Shown here piece after piece: positions 1 to 12,487 of a stretch of 64,000 nt of DNA (positions within the stretch are counted from its first letter, which is position 1; each line of letters starts with the position of its first letter). Origin of the DNA: Leptodactylus fallax (taxonomy: Eukaryota; Chordata; Amphibia; Anura; Leptodactylidae); contig CAMRHE010000321.1 of the NCBI GenBank assembly GCA_947044405.1, positions 62,001 to 126,000 on the forward strand. The letters run 5' to 3'. A program made the position numbers and the translations under genes. Below the pieces are notes generated by a model. That model had not been told where the DNA came from. It ran no database searches and was given only the letters and a program-made list of their open reading frames with translations.

Positions 1-309
1 TCTGTGTGGTGTATTATATAGAGGATCTGTCCTGAGCGGTGTAGTATATAGAGGATCTGTCCTGTGTGGTGTAGTATATAGAGGATCTGTCCTCTCTCCT
101 GTGTGGTGTAGTATATAGAGGATCTCTCCTGTGTGGTGTAGTATATAGAGGATCTGTCCTGTGTGGTGTAGTATATAGAGGATCTGTCCTCTCTCCTGTG
201 TGGTGTAGTATATAGAGGATCTGTCCTGTGTGGTGTAGTATATAGAGGATCTGTCCTGTGTGGTGTAGTATATAGAGGATCTCTCCTGTGTGGTGTAGTA
301 TATAGAGGA

Positions 310-1020
310 TCTGTCCTCTCTCCTGTGCGGTGTAGTATATAGAGGATCTGTCCTGTGTGGTGTAGTATATAGAGGATCTGTCCTGTGCGGTGTAGTATAT
401 AGAGGATCTGTCCTGTGTGGTGTAGTATATAGAGGATCTGTCCTGTGCGGTGTAGTATATAGAGGATCTGTCCTGTGCGGTGTAGTATATAGAGGATCTG
501 TCCTGTGTGGTGTAGTATATAGAGGATCTCTCCTGTGTGGTGTAGTATATAGAGGATCTCTCCTGTGCGGTGTAGTATATAGAGGATCTGTCCTCTCTCC
601 TGTGTGGTGTAGTATATAGAGGATCTGTCCTGTGCGGTGTAGTATATAGAGGATCTCTCCTGTGTGGTGTAGTATATAGAGGATCTGTCCTGTGTGGTGT
701 AGTATATAGAGGATCTGTCCTGTATGGTGTAGTATATAGAGGATCTCTCCTGTGTGGTGTAGTATATAGAGGATCTCTCCTGTGTGGTGTAGTATATAGA
801 GGATCTGTCCTGTGTGGTGTAGTATATAGAGGATCTCTCCTGTGCGGTGTAGTATATAGAGGATCTGTCCTGTGTGGTGTAGTATATAGAGGATCTGTCC
901 TGTGTGGTGTAGTATATAGAGGATCTGTCCTGTGTGGTGTAGTATATAGAGGATCTCTCCTGTGTGGTGTAGTATATAGAGGATCTGTCCTGTGTGGTGT
1001 AGTATATAGAGGATCTCTCC
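310..1020. repeat. Higher-order duplicate, copy 1 (partner 2925-3635)
   Basis: About 23 consecutive units have the same order of tail types and 30/37 lengths as the segment 2615 bp to the right. The rare TGTATGG unit (721 and 3336) and the 37-bp unit (591 and 3206) both keep this exact offset. I noticed one difference, an AGATGATC in the second copy. Confidence 0.75.
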
Positions 1021-2924
1021 TGTGCGGTGTAGTATATAGAGGATCTCTCCTGTGTGGTGTAGTATATAGAGGATCTGTCCTGTGTGGTGTAGTATATAGA
1101 GGATCTCTCCTGTGTGGTGTAGTATATAGAGGATCTGTCCTGTGTGGTGTAGTATATAGAGGATCTGTCCTGTGTGGTGTAGTATATAGAGGATCTCTCC
1201 TGTGTGGTGTAGTATATAGAGGATCTGTCCTGTGTGGTGTAGTATATAGAGGATCTGTCCTGTGTGGTGTAGTATATAGAGGATCTCTCCTGTGTGGTGT
1301 AGTATATAGAGGATCTCTCCTGTGCGGTGTAGTATATAGAGGCTCTGTCCTGTGTGGTGTAGTATATAGAGGATCTGTCCTGTGTGGTGTAGTATATAGA
1401 GGAGCTGTCCTGTGTGGTGTAGTATATAGAGGATCTGTCCTGTGTGGTGTAGTATATAGAGGATCTCTCCTGTGCGGTGTAGTATATAGAGGATCTGTCC
1501 TGTGCGGTGTAGTATATAGAGGATTTGTCCTGTGCGGTGTAGTATATAGAGGATCTGTCCTGTGCGGTGTAGTATATAGAGGATCTGTCCTGAGTGGTTT
1601 AGTATATAGAGGATCTGTCCTCTCTCCTGTGTGGTGTAGTATATAGAGGATCTGTCCTGTGTGGTGTAGTATATAGAGGATCTCTCCTGTGTGGTGTAGT
1701 ATATAGAGGATCTGTCCTGTGTGGTGTAGTATATAGAGGATCTCTCCTGTGTGGTGTAGTATATAGAGGATCTCTCCTGTGCGGTGTAGTATATAGAGGA
1801 TCTCTCCTGTGTGGTGTAGTATATAGAGGATCTGTCCTGTGTGGTGTAGTATATAGAGGATCTCTCCTGTGCGGTGTAGTATATAGAGGATCTGTCCTGT
1901 GTGGTGTAGTATATAGAGGATCTCTCCTGTGTGGTGTAGTATATAGAGGATCTGTCCTGTGTGGTGTAGTATATAGAGGATCTCTCCTGTGCGGTGTAGT
2001 ATATAGAGGATCTGTCCTGTGTGGTGTAGTATATAGAGGATCTCTCCTGTGCGGTGTAGTATATAGAGGATCTCTCCTGTGTGGTGTAGTATATAGAGGA
2101 TCTGTCCTGTGTGGTGTAGTATATAGAGGATCTGTCCTGTGCGGTGTAGTATATAGAGGATCTCTCCTGTGCGGTGTAGTATATAGAGGATCTGTCCTGT
2201 GTGGTGTAGTATATAGAGGATCTCTCCTGTGCGGTGTAGTATATAGAGGATCTGTCCTGTGCGGTGTAGTATATAGAGGATCTCTCCTGTGTGGTGTAGT
2301 ATATAGAGGATCTCTCCTGTGTGGTGTAGTATATAGAGGATCTCTCCTGTGTGGTGTAGTATATAGAGGATCTCTCCTGTGTGGTGTAGTATATAGAGGA
2401 GCTGTCCTGTGTGGTGTAGTATATAGAGGATCTCTCCGGTGCGGTGTAGTATATAGAGGATCTGTCCTGTGTGGTGTAGTATATAGAGGATTTGTCCTGT
2501 GCGGTGTAGTATATAGAGGATCTGTTCTGAGTGGTGTAGTATATAGAGGATCTGTCCTCTCTCCTGTGTGGTGTAGTATATAGAGGATCTCTCCTGTGTG
2601 GTGTAGTATATAGAGGATCTGTCCTGTGTGGTGTAGTATATAGAGGATCTGTCCTCTCTCCTGTGTGGTGTAGTATATAGAGGATCTGTCCTGTGTGGTG
2701 TAGTATATAGAGGATCTGTCCTGTGTGGTGTAGTATATAGAGGATGTGTCCTGTGCGGTGTAGTATATAGAGGATCTGTCCTGTGCGGTGTTGTATATAG
2801 AGGATCTCTCCTGTGTGGTGTAGTATATAGAGGATCTCTCCCGTGTGGTGTAGTATATAGAGGATCTGTCCTGTGTGGTGTAGTATATAGAGGATCTCTC
2901 TTGTGTGGTGTAGTATATAGAGGA

Positions 2925-3635
2925 TCTGTCCTCTCTCCTGTGCGGTGTAGTATATAGAGGATCTGTCCTGTGTGGTGTAGTATATAGAGGATCTGTCCTG
3001 TGCGGTGTAGTATATAGAGGATCTGTCCTGTGTGGTGTAGTATATAGAGGATCTGTCCTGTGCGGTGTAGTATATAGAGGATCTGTCCTGTGCGGTGTAG
3101 TATATAGAGGATCTGTCCTGTGTGGTGTAGTATATAGAGGATCTCTCCTGTGTGGTGTAGTATATAGAGGATCTCTCCTGTGCGGTGTAGTATATAGAGG
3201 ATCTGTCCTCTCTCCTGTGTGGTGTAGTATATAGAGGATCTGTCCTGTGCGGTGTAGTATATAGAGGATCTCTCCTGTGTGGTGTAGTATATAGATGATC
3301 TGTCCTGTGTGGTGTAGTATATAGAGGATCTGTCCTGTATGGTGTAGTATATAGAGGATCTCTCCTGTGTGGTGTAGTATATAGAGGATCTCTCCTGTGT
3401 GGTGTAGTATATAGAGGATCTGTCCTGTGTGGTGTAGTATATAGAGGATCTCTCCTGTGCGGTGTAGTATATAGAGGATCTGTCCTGTGTGGTGTAGTAT
3501 ATAGAGGATCTGTCCTGTGTGGTGTAGTATATAGAGGATCTGTCCTGTGTGGTGTAGTATATAGAGGATCTCTCCTGTGTGGTGTAGTATATAGAGGATC
3601 TGTCCTGTGTGGTGTAGTATATAGAGGATCTCTCC
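2925..3635. repeat. Higher-order duplicate, copy 2 (partner 310-1020)
   Basis: This is the second copy of the block described at 310-1020, at an offset of 2615 bp. The order of variant units matches until the two copies diverge near their right ends. Confidence 0.75.
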
Positions 3636-6600
3636 TGTGTGGTGTAGTATATAGAGGATCTGTCCTGTGTGGTGTAGTATATAGAGGATCTCTCCTGTGT
3701 GGTGTAGTATATAGAGGATCTGTCCTGTGTGGTGTAGTATATAGAGGATCTGTCCTGTGTGGTGTAGTATATAGAGGATCTCTCCTGTGTGGTGTAGTAT
3801 ATAGAGGATCTCTCCTGTGTGGTGTAGTATATAGAGGATCTGTCCTGTGTGGTGTAGTATATAGAGGATCTGTCCTGTGTGGTGTAGTATATAGAGGATC
3901 TCTCCTGTGTGGTGTAGTATATAGAGGATCTCTCCTGTGCGGTGTAGTATATAGAGGATCTGTCCTATGTGGTGTAGTATATAGAGGATCTCTCCTGTGT
4001 GGTGTAGTATATAGAGGATCTGTCCTGTGTTGTAGTATATAGAGGATCTGTCCTGTGTGGTGTAGTATATAGAGGATCTCTCCTGTGTGGTGTAGTATAT
4101 AGAGGATCTCTCCTGTGTGGTGTAGTATATAGAGGATCTGTCCTGTGTGGTGTAGTATATAGAGGATCTCTCCTGTGCGGTGTAGTATATAGAGGATCTC
4201 TCCTGTGTGGTGTAGTATATAGAGGATCTGTCCTCTCTCCTGTGCGGTGTAGTATATAGAGGATCTGTCCTGTGTGGTGTAGTATATAGAGGATCTGTCC
4301 TGTGTGGTGTAGTATATAGAGGATCTGTCCTGTGTGGTGTAGTATATAGAGGATCCGTCCTGTGTGGTGTAGTATATAGAGGATCTGGTGTAGTATATAG
4401 AGGATCTGTCCTGTGCGGTGTAGTATATAGAGGATGTGTCCTGTGCGGTGTAGTATATAGATGATCTGTCCTGTGCGGTGTAGTATATAGAGGATCTGTC
4501 CTGTGTGGTGTAGCATATAGAGGATTTCTCCTGTGTGGTGTAGTATATAGAGGATCTGTCCTCTCTCCTGTGCGGTGTAGTATATAGAGGATCTCTCCTG
4601 TGGGGTGTAGTATATAGAGGATCTGTCCTGTGTGGTGTAGTATATAGAGGATCTGTCCTGTGTGGTGTAGTATATAGAGGATCTGTCCTCTCTCCTGTGT
4701 GGTGTAGTATATAGAGGATCTGTCCTCTCTCCTGTGCGGTGTAGTATATAGAGGATCTCTCCTGTGTGGTGTAGTATATAGAGGATCTGTCCTCTCTCCT
4801 GTGCGGTGTAGTATATAGAGGATCTCTCCTTTGTGGTGTAGTATATAGAGGATCTCTCCTGTGTGGTGTAGTATATAGAGGATCTCTCCTGTGTGGTGTA
4901 GTATATAGAGGATCTCTCCTGTGTGGTGTAGTATATAGAGGATCTCTCCTGTGTGGTGTAGTATATAGAGGATCTGTCCTGTGTGGTGTAGTATATAGAG
5001 GATCTCTCCTCCTGAGTGGTGTAGTATATAGAGGATCTGTCCTGTGCGGTGTAGTATATAGAGGATCTGTCCTGTGCGGTGTAGTATATAGAGGATCTGT
5101 CCTGTGCGGTGTAGTATATAGAGGATCTGTCCTGTGCAGTGTAGTATATAGAGGATCTGTCCTCTCTCCTGTGCGGTGTAGTATATAGAGGATCTGTCCT
5201 GTGTGGTGTAGTATATAGAGGATCTCTCCTGTGCGGTGTAGTATATAGAGGATCTGTCCTGTGCGGTGTAGTATATAGAGGATCTCTCCTGTGTGGTGTA
5301 GTATATAGCGGATCTGTCCTCTCTCCTGTGTGGTGTAGTATATAGAGGATCTCTCCTGTGTGGTGTAGTATATAGATGATCTCTCCAGTGTGGTGTAGTA
5401 TATAGAGGATCTGTCCTGTGCGGTGTAGTACATAGAGGATCTGTCCTGTGTGGTGTAGTATATAGAGGATATGTCCTGTGTGGTGTAGTATATAGAGGAT
5501 CTCTCCTGTGTGGTGTAGTATATAGAGGATCTCTCCTGTGTGGTGTAGTATATAGAGGAACTGTCCTGTGTGGTGTAGTATATAGAGGATCTCTCCTGTG
5601 CGGTGTAGTATATAGAGGATCTGTCCTGTGTGGTGTAGTATATAGAGGATCTCTCCTGTGTGGTGTAGTATATAGAGGATCTCTCCTGTGTGGTGTAGTA
5701 TATAGAGGATCTGTCCTGTGTGATGTAGTATATAGAGGATCTCTCCTGTGTGGTGTAGTATATAGAGGATCTGTCCTGTGTGGTGTAGTATATAGAGGAT
5801 CTCTCCTGTGTGGTGTAGTATATAGAGGATCTCTCCTGTGTGGTGTAGTATATAGAGGATCTGTCCTGTGTGGTGTAGTATATAGAGGATCTCTCCTGTG
5901 CGGTGTAGTATATAGAGGATCTCTCCTCTCTCTCCTGTGTGGTGTAGTATATAGAGGATCTCTCCTGTGTGGTGTAGTATATAGAGGATCTGTCCTGTGT
6001 GGTGTAGTATATAGAGGATCTCTCCTGTGCGGTGTAGTATATAGAGGATCTCTCCTGTGTGGTGTAGTATATAGAGGATCTGTCCTCTCTCCTGTGCGGT
6101 GTAGTATATAGACGATCTGTCCTGTGTGGTGTAGTATATAGAGGATCTGTCCTGTGTGGTGTAGTATATAGAGGATCTGTCCTGTGTGGTGTAGTATATA
6201 GAGGATCCGTCCTGTGTGGTGTAGTATATAGAGGATCTGGTGTAGTATATAGAGGATCTGTCCTGTGTGGTGTAGTATATAGATGATCTGTCCTGTGCGG
6301 TGTAGTATATAGAGGATCTGTCCTGTGTGGTGTAGTATATAGAGGATCTGTCCTGTGTGGTGTAGTATATAGAGGATCTGTCCTGTGTGGTGTAGTATAT
6401 AGAGGATCTCTCCTGTGTGGTGTAGTATATAGAGGATCTGTCCTGTGTGGTGTAGTATATAGAGGATCTGTCCTGTGTGGTGTAGTATATAGAGGATCTG
6501 TCCTCTCTCCTGTGTAGTGTAGTATATAGAGGATCTGTCCTCTCTCCTGTGTGGTGTAGTATATAGAGGATCTCTCCTGTGTGGTGTAGTATATAGAGGA

Positions 6601-7974
6601 TCTCTCCTGTGCGGTGTAGTATATAGAGGATCTCTCCTGTGTGGTGTAGTATATAGAGGATCTGTCCTGTGTGGTGTAGTATATAGAGGATCTCTCCTGT
6701 GTGGTGTAGTATATAGAGGATCTGTCCTCTCTCCTGTGTGGTGTAGTATATAGAGGATCTCTCCTGTGCGGTGTAGTATATAGAGGATCTCTCCTGTGTG
6801 GTGTAGTATATAGAGGATCTGTCCTGTGCGGTGTAGTATATAGAGGATTTGTCCTCTCTCCTGTGTGGTGTAGTATATAGAGGATCTGTCCTCTCTCTCC
6901 TGTGTGGTGTAGTATATAGAGGATCTGTCCTGTGCGGTGTAGTATATAGAGGATCTGTCCTGTGTGGTGTAGTATATAGAGGATCTGTCCTGTGTGGTGT
7001 AGTATATAGAGGATCTCTCCTGTGTGGTGTAGTATATAGAGGATCTGTCCTGTGTGGTGTAGTATATAGAGGATCTCTCCTGTGCGGTGTAGTATATAGA
7101 GGATCTGTCCTGTGTGGTGTAGTATATAGAGGATCTCTCCTGTACGGTGTAGTATATAAAGGATCTGTACTCTCTCCCATGTGGTGTAGTATATAGAGGA
7201 TCTCTCCTGTGTGGTGTAGTATATAGAGGATCTCTCCTGTGTGGTGTAGTATATAGAGGATCTGTCCTGTGTGGTGTAGTATATAGAGGATCTCTCCTGT
7301 GTGGTGTAGTATATAGAGGATCTGTCCTGTGTGGTGTAGTATATAGAGGATCTGTCCTGTGTGGTGTAGTATATAGAGGATCTGTCCTGTGTGGTGTAGT
7401 ATATAGAGGATCTGTCCTGTGCGGTGTAGTATATAGAGGATCTGTCCTGTGTGGTGTAGTATATAGAGGATCTCTCCTGTGTGGTGTAGTATATAGAGGA
7501 TCTGTCCTGTGTGGTGTAGTATATAGAGGATCTCTCCTGTGTGGTGTAGTATATAGAGGATCTCTCCTGTGTGGTGTAGTATATAGAGGATCTCTCCTGT
7601 GTGGTGTAGTATATAGAGGATCTGTCCTGTGCAGTGTAGTATATAGAGGATCTGTCCTGTGTGGTGTAGTATATAGAGGATCTCTCCTGTGCGGTGTAGT
7701 ATATAGAGGATCTGTCCTGTGTGGTGTAGTATATAGAGGATCTCTCCTGTGTGGTGTAGTATATAGAGGATCTGTCCTGTGCGGTGTAGTATATAGAGGA
7801 TCTCTCCTGTGTGGTGTAGTATATAGAGGATCTCTCCTGTGTGGTGTAGTATATAGAGGATTTGTCCTGTGTAGTGTAGTATATAGAGGATCTCTCCTGT
7901 GTGGTGTAGTATATAGAGGATCTGTCCTGTGTGGTGTAGTATATAGAGGATCTCTCCTGTGTGGTGTAGTATAT

Positions 7975-9320
7975 AGAGGATCTCTCCTGTGTGGTGTAGT
8001 ATATAGAGGATCTGTCCTGTGTGGTGTAGTATATAGAGGATCTCTCCTGTGTGGTGTAGTATATAGAGGATCTGTCCTGTGTGGTGTAGTATATAGAGGA
8101 TCTGTCCTGTATGGTGTAGTATATAGAGGAACTGTCCTGTGTGGTGTAGTATATAGAGGATCTCTCCTGTGTGGTGTAGTATATAGAGGATCTGTCCTGT
8201 GTGGTGTAGTATATAGAGGATCTGTCCTGTGCGGTGTAGTATATAGAGGATCTCTCCTGTGTGGTGTAGTATATAGAGGATCTGTCCTGTGCGGTGTAGT
8301 ATATAGAGGATCTGTCCTGTGTGGTGTAGTATATAGAGGATCTCTCCTGTGTGGTGTAGTATATAGAGGATCTGTCCTGTGCGGTGTAGTATATAGAGGA
8401 TCTCTCCTGTGTGGTGTAGTATATAGAGGATCTGTCCTCTCTCCTGTGCGGTGTAGTATATAGAGGATCTGTCCTGTGTGGTGTAGTATATAGAGGATCT
8501 GTCCTGTGTGGTGTAGTATATAGAGGATCTCTCCTGTGTGGTGTAGTATATAGAGGATCTCTCCTGTGTGGTGTAGTATATAGAGGATCTGTCCTCTCTC
8601 CTGTGTGGTGTAGTATATATAGGATCTCTCCTGTGCGGTGTAGTATATAGAGGATCTCTCCTGTGTGGTGTAGTATATAGAAGATCTGTCCTGTGTGGTG
8701 TAGTATATAGAGGATCTCTCCTGTGTGGTGTAGTATATAGAGGATCTGTCCTGTGTGGTGTAGTATATAGAGGATCTCTCCTGTGTGGTGTAGTATATAG
8801 AGGATCTGTCCTGTGTGGTGTAGTATATAGAGGATCTGTCCTGTGTGGTGTAGTATATAGAGGATCTCTCCTGTGTGGTGTAGTATATAGAGGATCTGTC
8901 CTGTGTGGTGTAGTATATAGAGGATCTGTCCTGTGCGGTGTAGTATATAGAGGATCTGTCCTGTGTGGTGTAGTATATAGAGGATCTGTCCTGTGTGGTG
9001 TAGTATATAGAGGATCTCTCCTGTGTGGTGTAGTATATAGAGGATCTCTCCTGTGCGGTGTAGTATATAGAAGATCTGTCCTGTGTGGTGTAGTATATAG
9101 AGGATCTGTCCTGTGTGGTGTAGTATATAGAGGATCTCTCCTGTGTGGTGTAGTATATAGAGGATCTCTCCTGTGTGGTGTAGTATATAGAGGATCTCTC
9201 CTGTGTGGTGTAGTATATAGAGGATCTGTCCTGTGTGGTGTAGTATATAGAGGATCTGTCCTCTCTCCTGTGCGGTGTAGTATATAGAGGATCTGTCCTG
9301 TGTGGTGTAGTATATAGAGG
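7975..9320. repeat. Higher-order duplicate, copy 1 (partner 10573-11918)
   Basis: Three rare variants recur at an identical offset of 2598 bp: GGAACTG (8128 and 10726), GTATATATAG (8613 and 11211) and GAAGATCT (near 9070 and 11668). The order of units between them agrees apart from a few substitutions. The copies diverge at 9320, where the left copy carries GGACCAGG. Confidence 0.8.
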
Positions 9321-10572
9321 ACCAGGTGTAGTATATAGAGGATCTGTCCTGCGTGGTGTAGTATATAGAGGATCTGTCCTGTGTGGTGTAGTATATAGAG
9401 GATCTGTCCTGTGCGGTGTAGTATATAGAGGATCTCTCCTGTGTGGTGTAGTATATAAGGATCTCTCCTGTGTGGTGTAGTATATAGAGGATCTGTCCTG
9501 TGCGGTGTAGTATATAGAGGATCTGTCCTGTGCGGTGTAGTATATAGAGGATCTGTCCTGTGTGGTGTAGTATATAGAGGATCTCTCCTGTGTGGTGTAG
9601 TATATAGAGGATCTGTCCTGTGTGGTGTAGTATATAGAGGATCTCTCCTGTGTGGTGTAGTATATAGAGGATCTGTCCTGTGTGGTGTAGTATATAGAGG
9701 ATCTGTCCTGTATGGTGTAGTATATAGAGGATCTCTCCTGTGTGGTGTAGTATATAGAGGATCTGTCCTGTGTGGTGTAGTATATAGAGGATCTCTCCTG
9801 TGTGGTGTAGTATATAGAGGATCTGTCCTGTGTGGTGTAGTATATAGAGGATCTGTCCTGTATGGTGTAGTATATAGAGGATCTGTCCTGTGTGGTGTAG
9901 TATATAGAGGATCTCTCCTGTGTGGTGTAGTATATAGAGGATCTGTCCTCTCTCCTGTGTGGTGTAGTATATAGAGGATCTCTCCTGTGTGGTGTAGTAT
10001 ATAGAGGATCTGTCCTGTGTGGTGTAGTATATAGAGGATCTGTCCTGTGCGGTGTAGTATATAGAGGATCTCTCCTGTGTGGTGTAGTATATAGAGGATC
10101 TCTCCTGTGTGGTGTAGTATATAGAGGATCTCTCCTGTGTGGTGTAGTATATAGAGGATCTGTCCTGTGCGGTGTAGTATATAGAGGATCTGTCCTGTGT
10201 GGTGTAGTATATAGAGGATCTCTCCTGTGCGGTGTAGTATATAGAGGATCTGTCCTGTGTGGTGTAGTATATAGAGGATCTCTCCTGTGTGGTGTAGTAT
10301 ATAGAGGATCTCTCCTGTGTGGTGTAGTATATAGAGGATCTCTCCTGTGTGGTGTAGTATATAGAGGATCTGTCCTGTGCAGTGTAGTATATAGAGGATC
10401 TGTCCTGTGTGGTGTAGTATATAGAGGATCTCTCCTGTGCGGTGTACTATATAGAGGATCTGTCCTGTGTGGTGTAGTATATAGAGGATCTCTCCTGTGT
10501 GGTGTAGTATATAGAGGATCTGTCCTGTGTGGTGTAGTATATAGAGGATCTGTCCTGTGTGGTGTAGTATAT

Positions 10573-11918
10573 AGAGGATCTCTCCTGTGTGGTGTAGTAT
10601 ATAGAGGATCTGTCCTGTGTGGTGTAGTATATAGAGGATCTCTCCTGTGTGGTGTAGTATATAGAGGATCTGTCCTGTGTGGTGTAGTATATAGAGGATC
10701 TGTCCTGTGTGGTGTAGTATATAGAGGAACTGTCCTGTGTGGTGTAGTATATAGAGGATCTCTCCTGTGTGGTGTAGTATATAGAGGATCTGTCCTGTGT
10801 GGTGTAGTATATAGAGGATCTGTCCTGTGCGGTGTAGTATATAGAGGATCTCTCCTGTGTGGTGTAGTATATAGAGGATCTCTCCTGTGCGGTGTAGTAT
10901 ATAGAGGATCTGTCCTGTGTGGTGTAGTATATAGAGGATCTCTCCTGTGTGGTGTAGTATATAGAGGATCTGTCCTGTGCGGTGTAGTATATAGAGGATC
11001 TCTCCTGTGTGGTGTAGTATATAGAGGATCTGTCCTCTCTCCTGTGCGGTGTAGTATATAGAGGATCTGTCCTGTGTGGTGTAGTATATAGAGGATCTGT
11101 CCTGTGTGGTGTAGTATATAGAGGATCTCTCCTGTGTGGTGTAGTATATAGAGGATCTCTCCTGTGTGGTGTAGTATATAGAGGATCTGTCCTCTCTCCT
11201 GTGTGGTGTAGTATATATAGGATCTCTCCTGTGCGGTGTAGTATATAGAGGATCTCTCCTGTGTGGTGTAGTATATAGAGGATCTGTCCTGTGTGGTGTA
11301 GTATATAGAGGATCTCTCCTGTGTGGTGTAGTATATAGAGGATCTGTCCTGTGTGGTGTAGTATATAGAGGATCTCTCCTGTGTGGTGTAGTATATAGAG
11401 GATCTGTCCTGTGTGGTGTAGTATATAGAGGATCTGTCCTGTGTGGTGTAGTATATAGAGGATCTCTCCTGTGTGGTGTAGTATATAGAGGATCTGTCCT
11501 GTGTGGTGTAGTATATAGAGGATCTGTCCTGTGCGGTGTAGTATATAGAGGATCTGTCCTGTGTGGTGTAGTATATAGAGGATCTGTCCTGTGTGGTGTA
11601 GTATATAGAGGATCTCTCCTGTGTGGTGTAGTATATAGAGGATCTCTCCTGTGCGGTGTAGTATATAGAAGATCTGTCCTGTGTGGTGTAGTATATAGAG
11701 GATCTGTCCTGTGTGGTGTAGTATATAGAGGATCTCTCCTGTGTGGTGTAGTATATAGAGGATCTCTCCTGTGTGGTGTAGTATATAGAGGATCTCTCCT
11801 GTGTGGTGTAGTATATAGAGGATCTGTCCTGTGTGGTGTAGTATATAGAGGATCTGTCCTCTCTCCTGTGCGGTGTAGTATATAGAGGATCTGTCCTGTG
11901 TGGTGTAGTATATAGAGG
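10573..11918. repeat. Higher-order duplicate, copy 2 (partner 7975-9320)
   Basis: This is the second copy of the 1.3-kb block described at 7975-9320. A further shared variant (TGCAGTG, 7630 and 10378) lies to the left at an offset of 2748 bp, which is 150 bp (five units) more. Relatedness therefore extends further left with a five-unit gain or loss. Confidence 0.8.
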
Positions 11919-12487
11919 ATCTGTCCTGTGTGGTGTAGTATATAGAGGATCTGTCCTGTGCGGTGTAGTATATAGAGGATCTGTCCTGTGTGGTGTAGTA
12001 TATAGAGGATCTGTCCTGTGCGGTGTAGTATATAGAGGATCTCTCCTGTGTGGTGTAGTATATAGAGGATCTCTCCTGTGCGGTGTAGTATATAGAGGAT
12101 CTGTCCTGTGCGGTGTAGTATATAGAGGATCTCTCCTGTGTGGTGTAGTATATAGAGGATCTGTCCTGTGTGGTGTAGTATATAGAGGATCTGTCCTGTG
12201 TGGTGTAGTATATAGAGGATCTGTCCTGTGTGGTGTAGTATATAGAGGATCTGTCCTGTGTGGTGTAGTATATAGAGGATCTGTCCTGTGTGGTGTAGTA
12301 TATAGAGGATCTGTCCTGTGTGGTGTAGTATATAGAGGATCTCTCCTGTGTGGTGTAGTATATAGAGGATCTGTCCTGTGTGGTGTAGTATATAGAGGAT
12401 CTCTCCTGTGTGGTGTAGTATATAGAGGATCTGTCCTGTGTGGTGTAGTATATAGAGGATCTGTCCTGTGTGGTGTAGTATATAGAG

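Larger units (their letters stand above)
1..12487. repeat. Array A, left domain: mostly 30-bp units
   Basis: The spacing is almost perfectly 30 bp over long stretches, for example 661-1560 and 7200-8430. Only scattered 37-bp units occur, for example near 590, 1615, 2560, 8430 and 11035. G-type and C-type tails alternate irregularly, with occasional private variants such as GGATCCG (4351, 6203) and GGAACTG (8128, 10726). Confidence 0.85.

Noticed and set aside
3965..7180. A 1071-codon open frame on the - strand
   Set aside because: It lies wholly in minisatellite A and reads the repeat unit as decapeptides in three successive frames. All reverse frames of the unit lack stops, and 7-bp indels shift freely between them. 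There is no unique sequence, domain or gene structure.
6849..7196. Open frame on the + strand in array A
   Set aside because: It is the single stop-free + frame of the same repeat unit, with the same explanation.
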